From positions 1 to 6,416 of the forward strand of contig JAILBD010000060.1 of assembly GCA_024681275.1 (NCBI GenBank): DNA of 6,416 bases, written 5' to 3'. Position numbers and translations under genes: made by a program. The DNA is from Erysipelotrichaceae bacterium (lineage in GTDB: Bacteria; Bacillota_I; Bacilli_A; Erysipelotrichales; Erysipelotrichaceae). The notes beneath the pieces were generated by a model. The model had not been told where the DNA came from, searched no databases, and saw nothing but the letters and a program-made list of their open reading frames with translations. Shown in pieces: positions 1 through 5,198 of the stretch; within the stretch, counting starts at the first letter, position 1, and each line of letters starts with the position of its first letter.

Positions 1-2670
1 AAATCCCCTCTGCCTTCAGGTGTCGGTTCCAGCTCCATGGAGTATGAATGGTCACGTGAACACGCCACAGGCTACGAGGAATCGGAGTCCCATGGATTCA
101 GCTTTGAATTCCAGCTCATGTTCCAGTTCAAGATCGGACATTCCGGAGCAGCTTTGGGTGGTCATGTCTCTCTCGATTACATGCGTGATTTCAGTACGTC
201 AAGGACCGAGGCGAAGGGCATCGGCGCAAGCTGTGCGATCGGCAATCTCGATCCGGAAGCACTGGAAGAAATGGGTATGAGTGCAACTGCGGGAAGGCAG
301 TATGGCTTTAATTCCCAGCTTGTGACCTGGGATTCGGATATCGTTCTGGTCGACAGCGTATTTGAGACCAGCATGGAAAGCGAATTTGACGGTGAATTTG
401 ATGACGATGAGAACAAACGCCGGGAGATGAAATATGTTCCGATCTTCGGTTACATGCTTTCCGGGATCAAATCTGCAACTCCGCCTGTGACGGATCTGGA
501 TTGCGAGTTCGAACTTGATGAGAATGAAGAGATGAACATCCTTCTGACCTGGTCCGATCCAAGTACCGAATACAAAAGAGTCGGAGCTTATGTGATCTAT
601 CAGGTGCAGAAAGACGGATCCTACAAGGAGATCGCAACTGTACCGGCGGATACGACCGAATACATGTTTGATGATATTGACGGCCGAAATGAATATATAT
701 TTGTCGTGAGGACAAAGAGTGGTATTCACGAACTGTATGAAAGCGTCGATTCCAACAAGGCATACATTTATGTGGAAGCCAATGCGCTTTATTCGATCGA
801 ACTGACTTCCTCGGATGAGGATTCGGATACATACACGATTACCCATACCGATGGTTCAAAGAGCTACATCGTTGTGAAACACGGTGTCAGCATCATTGAT
901 ATCAAGAAGACTGGTGAAAACGGTAAATATGACACCTATACGATCTACTTCTCGGATGGTTCGACAGCGACTTATGTCGTCAAGAACGGCGAAGATGGAC
1001 GCGAGATCGAACTGAGGACATACCAGCCTCAAGGAAGCGATAAGCAGATCATCCAGTGGCGTTACGTTGGTGATGAGAAATGGAACGATCTCGTTGAGGT
1101 ATCGAATGTAGCTGCTATTGCAGGACGCAAGATCGAACTGAGGATCAATTACGTGACCGATGAAACAACTGGTGAGACAAAAGGTTTCATCCAGTGGCGT
1201 TATGAAGGTGATGGTGATGATGGCTGGAATAATCTGATCGATATCGATGAGCTGAAAGGCGATAAGGGCGATAAAGGCGATCAGGGCGAGGCCGGAAGAG
1301 AGGTCGAACTTCAGGTGTTCTACTACACCGATGAAGAGACCGGTGAAGAAAAAGGCATCATCCAGTGGCGTTATGTGGGCGATGGTGATGATGAATGGCG
1401 AGATCTGATCGCTTCATCCGATTCCGCGTTGATACAGGGTGAACCGGGAAGAGAAGTTGAACTCAAGGTAGTCTATTATACCGATGAAGAGACCGGTGAA
1501 GAAAAGCGCGCGATCCAGTGGCGTTATGTGGGCGACAGTGATGATAGTTGGACAAAACTGATCGATCTCTCCGAACTGAAAGGCGATGCTGGGGAAGATG
1601 GTAAACAGATCCAGCTGAGATATGATGATCAGGTAAATGCGATCCTCTGGCGCTATGAAGGGGAGGATTGGCAGGAACTTGTCTTGTTGAATGAAGGTGC
1701 TTTGAAAGGCGACAAAGGCGATGATGGCCGTGAGATCCTGCTGAATGTTGATGAAGATCTGGGCTATATTCAATGGAAGTATGAGGGAGAAGACGAGTGG
1801 ACGAATCTGATCGCGATCGATAAGCTCAAGGCAGCGCCGGCAAGGGAGATCGAATTGCAGTATGATGCAAAGAAGAGAGCTGTCATGTGGCGTTATGTGG
1901 GCGATGATGAATGGTCAGATCTGTTCATGATCCCGACTCCGTCGGATGGAAGGAACGGTCATGATGGAAGAGGTATCGTTTCAGTTGACAGGACTGCCAG
2001 AAATGGCATCATCGATACTTATACGATCACATATTCTGATGGCACGACGTCGACATTCACAGTCACGAACGGCACTTCATCTGAACATTCATACTCCACA
2101 TACACGACTTATTCTACAGAACATAAGTCATCTTCAGATCAGAGTTCCAATTCGAATACGCCTTCAAATAATACGACGGATCCGAATCAAAGCAACATCA
2201 CATATGACAATGTGGGGATCTCCAATATCAAGGTCGATTCCAACGGCGATCTGATCATCACACTCACTGATGGCTCAAGTGTTGTTGTCGGCAACAAGGA
2301 AGAGAGCAAGACTGACAATCAGTCCATGAGCGATTCAGGTCTGCTTAGGACATATTATTTCAATATGCCTATGAGCGAATTCAAATCGGTCAATGTGGAC
2401 GGGAAACAGATCGAAAGTGACCAGTATACAGTGACGAGTCTGGGTGAAGGTATCCTTGTGACGATACGCGAGGAAGCTTTAGGCAAGTCTGCAAAGCGCA
2501 TGGATGTGCTTGGCAGATCGAATGTCATATCCTCTTCGCTGGTCAACCCGTCACAGTCTAGTTTCAGTTCATGGACGACGATCTTGTTTGGCTGCTGGAA
2601 CACACTTCTGACAGTCGGACTGGGTATACTTACCAGCCAGTTCCTGAAACTGAAGAGAAGCATCCGATAG
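1..2670 (+). CDS. large repeat-rich surface protein with collagen-like linkers and C-terminal membrane anchor (5' partial)
   Basis: The frame is open from the first base and ends at TAG 2668-2670, so 889 residues are visible and the true start lies upstream; the ATG at 37 has no ribosome binding site. Counting from base 1, residues about 33-77 alternate polar and hydrophobic residues like beta hairpins. Residues about 160-240 resemble a fibronectin type III domain, with PPVTDL, the core LLTW and a Y-x-F-V-V-R end. Two beta modules ending in S/T-DGS...VVK-x-G (790-990) follow, then seven W-(R/K)-Y repeats with Gly-X-Y linkers (1000-1968), a third beta module (1972-2073), a Ser/Thr/Asn stalk (2074-2199), a fourth degenerate module and an acidic domain with VDGKQIESDQYTV. 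A single hydrophobic helix (about residues 858-881) and the basic tail KLKRSIR suggest a membrane anchor; no LPXTG sorting motif is seen. The protein is strongly acidic. Similar W-R-Y/collagen repeats are known from Bacillota surface proteins and phage fibres. Adhesion or a structural surface role is inferred; the substrate is unknown. Confidence 0.85.
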   Translation, partial: KSPLPSGVGSSSMEYEWSREHATGYEESESHGFSFEFQLMFQFKIGHSGAALGGHVSLDYMRDFSTSRTEAKGIGASCAIGNLDPEALEEMGMSATAGRQYGFNSQLVTWDSDIVLVDSVFETSMESEFDGEFDDDENKRREMKYVPIFGYMLSGIKSATPPVTDLDCEFELDENEEMNILLTWSDPSTEYKRVGAYVIYQVQKDGSYKEIATVPADTTEYMFDDIDGRNEYIFVVRTKSGIHELYESVDSNKAYIYVEANALYSIELTSSDEDSDTYTITHTDGSKSYIVVKHGVSIIDIKKTGENGKYDTYTIYFSDGSTATYVVKNGEDGREIELRTYQPQGSDKQIIQWRYVGDEKWNDLVEVSNVAAIAGRKIELRINYVTDETTGETKGFIQWRYEGDGDDGWNNLIDIDELKGDKGDKGDQGEAGREVELQVFYYTDEETGEEKGIIQWRYVGDGDDEWRDLIASSDSALIQGEPGREVELKVVYYTDEETGEEKRAIQWRYVGDSDDSWTKLIDLSELKGDAGEDGKQIQLRYDDQVNAILWRYEGEDWQELVLLNEGALKGDKGDDGREILLNVDEDLGYIQWKYEGEDEWTNLIAIDKLKAAPAREIELQYDAKKRAVMWRYVGDDEWSDLFMIPTPSDGRNGHDGRGIVSVDRTARNGIIDTYTITYSDGTTSTFTVTNGTSSEHSYSTYTTYSTEHKSSSDQSSNSNTPSNNTTDPNQSNITYDNVGISNIKVDSNGDLIITLTDGSSVVVGNKEESKTDNQSMSDSGLLRTYYFNMPMSEFKSVNVDGKQIESDQYTVTSLGEGILVTIREEALGKSAKRMDVLGRSNVISSSLVNPSQSSFSSWTTILFGCWNTLLTVGLGILTSQFLKLKRSIR
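790..990 (+). repeat. paired DTYTI-SDG beta modules (copies A and B)
   Basis: Two adjacent modules of about 33 residues (790-885 and 886-990) share the pattern DTYTI-x-x-(S/T)-DGS-x-x-Y-x-V-V-K-(H/N)-G. A third copy lies on the far side of the W-R-Y repeats at 1972-2073, where it ends TVTNG. A more degenerate fourth copy, with LIITLTDGSSVVVG, is at about 2203-2295. The modules therefore bracket the repeat array and the stalk. They look like small secreted-protein beta units; no specific function can be assigned. Confidence 0.7.
1000..1968 (+). repeat. seven tandem W-R-Y repeats separated by collagen-like linkers
   Basis: Repeat units begin at 1000, 1126, 1297, 1450, 1603, 1729 and 1843, with periods of 114-171 bases. 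Each starts with (R/K)-x-(I/V)-x-L, continues to a core (I/V)-(Q/L/M)-W-(R/K)-Y-x-G-(D/E), and ends with W-x-x-L. Units 2, 3 and 4 carry an extra Y-x-T-D-E-(T/E)-T-G-E segment before the core. Short Gly-X-Y stretches join units: the longest, GDKGDKGDQGEAGRE, lies at about 1258-1302, and shorter ones end units 3, 4, 5 and 7. Unit 6 has KAAPA in place of the linker. Units 3 and 4 share near-identical DNA, which points to recent duplication or gene conversion. Confidence 0.9.
1972..2073 (+). repeat. DTYTI-SDG beta module, copy C
   Basis: Encodes a module starting GIVSVDRTARNG and containing DTYTITYSDGTTSTF, closely matching the modules at 790-990. It sits directly after the last W-R-Y repeat and before the Ser/Thr/Asn-rich stalk. 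Confidence 0.7.
2074..2199 (+). other. Ser/Thr/Asn-rich low-complexity stalk in the surface protein
   Basis: About 42 residues made mostly of Ser, Thr, Asn and Tyr, with pieces such as YSTYTTYSTEH and SNSNTPSNNTTDPNQSN. Such low-complexity segments usually act as flexible or extended spacers near the membrane or wall in Gram-positive surface proteins. That role is inferred from composition and from its position before the C-terminal domain. Confidence 0.65.
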
Positions 2671-2692
2671 GATCGAAAGAACAGTGATGTTC

Positions 2693-2722
2693 AAGGCGAA
2701 GCGATCAGCTTCGCCTTTTCTT
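2693..2722 (+). terminator. intrinsic terminator after the surface protein gene
   Basis: A perfect 10-bp stem, AAGGCGAAGC (2693-2702) with GCTTCGCCTT (2708-2717), encloses the 5-base loop GATCA and runs into TTCTT. It starts 22 bases after the TAG stop, and the next gene has its own promoter, so this should end the upstream transcript. Confidence 0.88.
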
Positions 2723-2756
2723 CTGATGGACAGATGTATCATCAGATAAAATTCAT

Positions 2757-2765
2757 TGATATAAT
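2757..2765 (+). promoter_or_regulatory. extended -10 promoter for the PrsW-like gene
   Basis: TGATATAAT is a perfect extended -10 element (TGn followed by TATAAT). No good -35 hexamer lies 16-18 bases upstream, which fits extended -10 promoters. A start near 2772 would give a leader of about 30 bases carrying GGAGG at 2791-2795. The promoter lies between the terminator ending at 2722 and the ATG at 2802. Confidence 0.6.
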
Positions 2766-2801
2766 GATTACTAGAGGCATTCATAAAAACGGAGGTTATT
2801 T

Positions 2802-3530
2802 ATGGCTATAGCTATCGGAGCTCTGATCATATCATTCATTCCTTCTTTGCTGATGTTTTTATTTCTCAGAAACAACAGAAAAGATGATCAGGAATATCGT
2901 AAAAACTGTACGTCACTTCTGGGCAAAGGCCTTTTGATTTCGCTTCTTATCTTTCTTTTTGACCTGGTCATCAAGATCTTGTGGGGTTTGACCGGCATCG
3001 GAAAGAAGAATATCTGGATCGACAGACTGTTCACGTGTTTTATTGTCAATGCGACTATTGAAGAACTCTGCAAGTTTCTGGTTGCCAGAAAATACATCAG
3101 GGAGGATCTGACAAAGACATCGCGCCTGGATATCATCTCTTTCCTGACTATTGCTGCCATCAGTTTCGGTCTGCTGGAAGATATCGTCTATGTTTTTAGT
3201 ACGAATATTGGCCAGACCATCGTCAGAGGCATCCTTATGGGTCATGTACCATATGAACTTCTGATGGGGCTCCTCTATTCAAAGAGCGTTGCTGAGAAAA
3301 GACCTGTCTATAAGGTCCTGGCATTCCTGATCCCGATCGTCCTTCATGGTTCCTACAATTTCCTTCTCTCGGAAGGACTTCCTGATTGGACTGCTTATGT
3401 TGTGGTGACTGAAGTCATTTTGGAAACAGTCTTCATGATCTACATGATCTTCTTCATGAAGAAGAAAAGAAATGATCCGGCGTATACCTATCCGGTCTTT
3501 AGCCAAGAAACGGTTTCCGAAGAGATCTGA
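2802..3530 (+). CDS. PrsW-family intramembrane metalloprotease
   Basis: A 242-residue polytopic membrane protein. The start ATG is set by GGAGG at 2791-2795 with a 6-base spacer. Hydrophobic segments lie at about residues 2-22, 41-63, 73-95, 110-132, 136-158, 172-190 and 197-219. The conserved motifs of the PrsW branch (related to CAAX-type intramembrane proteases) are visible in order: E87-E88-x-x-K91 (IEELCK), F122-x-x-x-E126 (FGLLED), H148 (GHVPYELLMG) and H182-G-x-x-N186 (HGSYNF). The glutamates and histidines would bind the catalytic metal inside the membrane. In Bacillus subtilis, PrsW makes the first cut in an anti-sigma factor (RsiW); no sigma/anti-sigma pair is visible here, so the substrate is unknown. 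The C-terminal tail of about 24 residues is polar and probably cytoplasmic. The gene appears monocistronic, with its own promoter and a terminator overlapping its stop codon. Family assignment is firm; role is open. Confidence 0.85.
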   Translation: MAIAIGALIISFIPSLLMFLFLRNNRKDDQEYRKNCTSLLGKGLLISLLIFLFDLVIKILWGLTGIGKKNIWIDRLFTCFIVNATIEELCKFLVARKYIREDLTKTSRLDIISFLTIAAISFGLLEDIVYVFSTNIGQTIVRGILMGHVPYELLMGLLYSKSVAEKRPVYKVLAFLIPIVLHGSYNFLLSEGLPDWTAYVVVTEVILETVFMIYMIFFMKKKRNDPAYTYPVFSQETVSEEI

Positions 3531-3545
3531 TGATCTCTTTTTTTT
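3519..3545 (+). terminator. intrinsic terminator containing the stop codon of the PrsW-like gene
   Basis: AGAGATC (3521-3527) pairs with GATCTCT (3532-3538) around the loop TGAT, extendable by an A-T and a G-T pair, followed by a T run reaching 3545. The gene's TGA stop (3528-3530) lies in the loop, so the last two sense codons form the 5' arm. The stem is short and not GC-rich, but the eight-T tract is strong. Confidence 0.72.
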
Positions 3546-3639
3546 GTAGTAGATGATCAATTTGAGATGATATCGATCATATGGCTGGTTCATCATAGAT
3601 CAGTTGTCAGGAGGATACTTTTCCCATAATTCAGTAAAA

Positions 3640-3648
3640 TGATATTAT
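3640..3648 (+). promoter_or_regulatory. possible extended -10 promoter upstream of the candidate RNA and methyltransferase
   Basis: TGATATTAT matches the TGn-TATAAT extended -10 pattern with one mismatch. The region 17 bases upstream (TTTCCC, 3620-3625) is a poor -35. Transcription from about 3655 would produce a leader of about 145-200 bases ahead of the methyltransferase frame. Confidence 0.35.
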
Positions 3649-3654
3649 AAATGA

Positions 3655-3742
3655 AATTGTAAGGCGGACGGCAGAACGAACGATCAGAAAGAAAATGAAC
3701 GTTTATAGATAATGTGTATTGCCGTGCCTGTCGTTCCTTTTT
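3655..3742 (+). ncRNA. candidate structured leader or small RNA
   Basis: ACGGCA (3668-3673) can pair with TGCCGT (3720-3725), extended by AGGC (3662-3665) with GCCT (3726-3729) across a two-G bulge. The next bases, GAACGA (3674-3679, repeated in another register at 3678-3683), are complementary to TCGTTC (3731-3736), which is followed by CCTTTTT. The two helices cross, so they must be either a pseudoknot or two alternative folds, the second ending in a weak terminator-like T run. I do not recognise a known riboswitch, 6S, SRP or T-box signature. The end points are estimates from the possible promoter and the T run. Confidence 0.25.
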
Positions 3743-3799
3743 GGCCATACAGGATTTTTGCCTTGTTTGATCAGTCGCTTTGATGTAAGACACCAGGCC

Positions 3800-3856
3800 A
3801 TGAATATCAACGATATTGGACATAAATATTAAGGAAAACTCAAATTTTCAGGATCT
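3800..3856 (+). other. probable cut-off N-terminus of the methyltransferase, with in-frame TAA
   Basis: An ATG at 3800 is in the same frame as the methyltransferase at 3857. It reads MNINDIGHKY, then TAA at 3830-3832, then GKLKFSGS directly into the methyltransferase ATG. The D-I-x-x-K-Y pattern resembles the segment that commonly precedes the first helix of class I methyltransferases. This suggests the original gene began here and acquired a stop. No strong ribosome binding site precedes 3800 (only a weak TAAGA at 3786-3790). It could also be chance, since only 10 codons are involved. Confidence 0.45.
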
Positions 3857-4369
3857 ATGAAGAAAACGGATGTTCTTGTTGATCTGATCGTTTCAGATAT
3901 TGAAAAGAAAGATGTTCTCGAAGTTGCCTGCGGGTCAGCGGATTTTTCTGTTTCAGCATCGCGTTTGGCCGGCAGTGTATCCTCTATCGATCTTGATGAC
4001 AGCAGGCTGAGCGACCAGGTGGCACGAAGCAAGATCTATTTTCAGATCATGGATGCCTCAAAGATGGCTTATTCTGACAATGTGTTTGATACCATAGTTA
4101 TATACAATGCCTTCTTCCATATTTATCCGCAATGGGATCTGATCGAAAAAGAATGCAAACGGGTCCTTAAAGAAACAGGGATCATTTACATTGCAGGATC
4201 GTGGAAATTGGATACTCATCTGATGATTGATGTCTTTGGAAATGATGCTATATGGCAGGATGGTTTCCTGATCGTGAAGATGACGAAACGGTCGCGCAAA
4301 CTTCGATCTGAAAAGGAGGACAAAAAAAGTGAAGATCTACGATATTTCTCAAGAAGTGTTCAGCTGTGA
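3857..4369 (+). CDS. class I SAM-dependent methyltransferase (possibly N-terminally interrupted)
   Basis: A 170-residue protein with the Rossmann methyltransferase core of the Methyltransf_11 type. Motif I is VLEVACGSAD (residues 20-29), the acidic end of strand 2 is SIDLDD (43-48), D66 in IMDASKM would contact the adenine, and FDTIVIYNAFFHI (77-89) is the motif II region. VLKETGIIYIAGSW (103-116) is the post-II strand. The acceptor is not predictable. The only downstream start in frame is ATG 3857, whose AGGA (3850-3853) is just 3 bases away, too close for good initiation. The family normally has 20-40 residues before motif I's strand that are partly missing here, and an in-frame ATG at 3800 is separated by TAA 3830, so the gene may be decaying or poorly expressed. 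The last 13 residues are encoded in the 41-base overlap with the following cyclase gene and are charged and unlike the core. Co-transcription with that gene is likely. Confidence 0.72.
   Translation: MKKTDVLVDLIVSDIEKKDVLEVACGSADFSVSASRLAGSVSSIDLDDSRLSDQVARSKIYFQIMDASKMAYSDNVFDTIVIYNAFFHIYPQWDLIEKECKRVLKETGIIYIAGSWKLDTHLMIDVFGNDAIWQDGFLIVKMTKRSRKLRSEKEDKKSEDLRYFSRSVQL
4314..4319 (+). promoter_or_regulatory. ribosome binding site that fixes the GTG start of the cyclase gene
   Basis: AGGAGG sits 9 bases before GTG 4329, inside the methyltransferase coding region. It is the strongest such site near this gene and supports the GTG start over later ATG codons. Confidence 0.75.
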
Positions 4370-4922
4370 AATCTATCCCGGTGATCCCGTACCTGAGAAA
4401 ACAGTATTATCCTCAATCAAAAAAGGCGACAAGTACAATCTTACGGCATTCAGCATGTGTGCTCACAATGGAACACACGTGGATGCGCCGTCTCATTTTA
4501 TCAAGGATGGAAAGACTGTGGATTCGCTCAGCTTGGATTCCCTTGTTGGAAAGGCGTATGTGGCAGAACACCAGGGTATCGTTACAGGCGATGATGCGTC
4601 GGAAATGATCAGGAAAGCAGAAGAAAAGGACGCGGAAGCCGCAAAAAGGATCCTGATCAAGGGAGATGCGGAAATATCTGCGGATGCGGCAAAATCGTTC
4701 GTGTCATCGGGAGTCCTGCTGCTTGGAAATGAATCTCAGACTGTAGGTCCTGCGGATGCGCCTATGGAAGTGCATGTGATAATGTTATCTGCTGAGGTCA
4801 TATTGCTGGAGGGGATCCGTCTGGCAGGAGTCCCGGAAGGTGTTTACTTCCTGAATGCCGCACCTTTGAATCTGTCTGGTGCAGATGGTTCGCCTTGCAG
4901 GGCGATATTGGTTTCAGAATAG
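4329..4922 (+). CDS. cyclase family protein (kynurenine formamidase-like metal hydrolase)
   Basis: A 197-residue protein starting at GTG. It carries the signature of the PF04199 cyclase / kynurenine formamidase family: H46-N-G-T-H50-V-D52-A-P-S-H56. H149 (MEVHVIML) and E161, 12 residues apart, fit the remaining metal ligands by comparison with the known spacing in kynurenine formamidase. The N-terminal DISQEV...YPGDP and the C-terminal GVYFLNAAPLNLSGADGSPCRAI are also typical. Family members use a divalent metal (often zinc) to hydrolyse amides, lactones or cyclic substrates, and the length is normal. The usual G-x-D-x-x-S segment reads GNESQT here, so the substrate may differ from formylkynurenine. 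No tryptophan catabolism genes are nearby, so the pathway is unknown. The gene overlaps the methyltransferase by 41 bases, suggesting coupled translation. A cytoplasmic enzyme is expected, as no signal peptide is visible. Confidence 0.85.
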   Translation: MKIYDISQEVFSCEIYPGDPVPEKTVLSSIKKGDKYNLTAFSMCAHNGTHVDAPSHFIKDGKTVDSLSLDSLVGKAYVAEHQGIVTGDDASEMIRKAEEKDAEAAKRILIKGDAEISADAAKSFVSSGVLLLGNESQTVGPADAPMEVHVIMLSAEVILLEGIRLAGVPEGVYFLNAAPLNLSGADGSPCRAILVSE

Positions 4923-4953
4923 AATGGGAACCATAAAAGCGAAAGAGAATGAT

Positions 4954-4984
4954 CAGATCAGAATTTAGATGCATGCCTGATCTG
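4954..4984. repeat. inverted repeat overlapping a possible promoter
   Basis: CAGATCAG (4954-4961) and CTGATCTG (4977-4984) form a perfect 8-bp inverted repeat with a 15-base spacer containing GCATGC. There is no T run behind it on the + strand, so it is not a normal terminator for the cyclase gene. Its overlap with the putative -35 box makes an operator or an RNA hairpin possible. Confidence 0.5.
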
Positions 4985-4993
4985 CAATAAAAT
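4964..4993 (+). promoter_or_regulatory. possible promoter for the small ORF / acetyltransferase / phosphoesterase group
   Basis: TTTAGA (4964-4969, four of six matches to TTGACA) and TAAAAT (4988-4993, five of six to TATAAT) are separated by 18 bases. The predicted start would be near 5000, just upstream of the ATG at 5010, leaving little room for a leader. The -35 lies inside the loop of the inverted repeat at 4954-4984. Confidence 0.35.
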
Positions 4994-5009
4994 AGGATCT
5001 GTTAGTGTT

Positions 5010-5174
5010 ATGACATTCAAAAAAAGAGAAACAAAATCAAAATTCCTGCAGATCCTCTATGACAGGATCCCGACGCTTCCGCAGTCGCTGCAAAGAGATT
5101 TCGGTATTTTGAGACACTTCTGGCGCAATATCGCATTCCGTATCGCCAGAAGCGAAAAAAAACCGGTCAAATGA
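5010..5174 (+). CDS. small basic protein of unknown function (54 aa)
   Basis: ATG 5010 to TGA 5172-5174 encodes 54 residues. The sequence begins MTFKKRETKSKF, has a central PTLPQSLQRDFG and an amphipathic, aromatic and arginine-rich stretch ILRHFWRNIAFRIAR, then a lysine-rich end. It is strongly basic, with no signal peptide and no full membrane helix. AGGA at 4994-4997 lies 12 bases from the ATG, a long but possible spacing. It ends 24 bases before the acetyltransferase start and fills an otherwise empty gap in the group. Codon choice resembles the neighbours. I do not recognise a family. It could be a nucleic-acid- or membrane-binding small protein, or a chance frame. Confidence 0.5.
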   Translation: MTFKKRETKSKFLQILYDRIPTLPQSLQRDFGILRHFWRNIAFRIARSEKKPVK

Positions 5175-5182
5175 TTTTTGTG

Positions 5183-5187
5183 AAGGA
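5183..5187 (+). promoter_or_regulatory. ribosome binding site deciding the acetyltransferase start
   Basis: AAGGA ends only 2 bases before ATG 5190 but 11 bases before ATG 5199. The second distance is compatible with initiation and the first is not, so the later ATG is preferred. Confidence 0.55.
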
Positions 5188-5198
5188 AAATGAAGTAT

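Larger units (their letters stand above)
3546..3799. other. gene-poor intergenic region
   Basis: About 250 bases with no convincing protein gene in either direction. It is AT-rich, with a more GC-rich island at 3663-3746. It contains an AGGAGG at 3609-3614 with no usable start codon behind it, a possible extended -10 at 3640-3648, and a segment able to form crossing helices (3662-3736). The strand-opposite frame over 3593-3823 has no family character and is probably chance. Confidence 0.55.

Noticed and set aside
37..39. ATG at 37 as the start of the surface protein
   Set aside because: The frame is open to base 1, there is no ribosome binding site, no signal peptide follows, and the sequence looks like the middle of a beta domain.
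199..846. Long reverse-strand open frame of 215 codons
   Set aside because: It lies entirely inside the surface protein gene, has no domain character or ribosome binding site, and is explained by codon bias of the + strand frame.
1414..1773. Reverse-strand open frames and + frames overlapping the repeats (also 1946-2254)
   Set aside because: They are shadows of the repetitive, strongly biased coding sequence with no plausible protein features.
1255..1968. Prophage tail fibre instead of a cellular surface protein
   Set aside because: Collagen and W-R-Y repeats occur in both, but the C-terminal membrane helix with a basic tail and the absence of nearby phage genes favour a cell-surface protein. 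The upstream side is not visible.
1000..1968. CRISPR array or mobile-element repeats
   Set aside because: The repeats are protein-level, in frame and of unequal length, with no short identical spacer-separated units and no transposase nearby.
3609..3614. AGGAGG as a ribosome binding site
   Set aside because: No start codon lies within a usable distance with an open frame; the nearest ATG (3639) ends after three codons.
3655..3742. A known riboswitch, T-box, 6S, SRP or tmRNA
   Set aside because: None of the diagnostic conserved sequences could be found by eye; only short complementary segments are visible.
3712..3783. A 23-codon + frame starting MCIAVPVV, reminiscent of HypC's start
   Set aside because: The similarity stops after a few residues, there is no ribosome binding site, and it lies inside the candidate RNA.
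3593..3823. Reverse-strand 76-codon open frame in the intergenic region
   Set aside because: Its composition reads like translated AT-rich promoter DNA, with no family resemblance; it also crosses the candidate promoter and RNA.
4954..4984. Intrinsic terminator for the cyclase gene
   Set aside because: The stem is followed by CAATAAAAT rather than a T run, so a rho-independent terminator is unlikely on the + strand.
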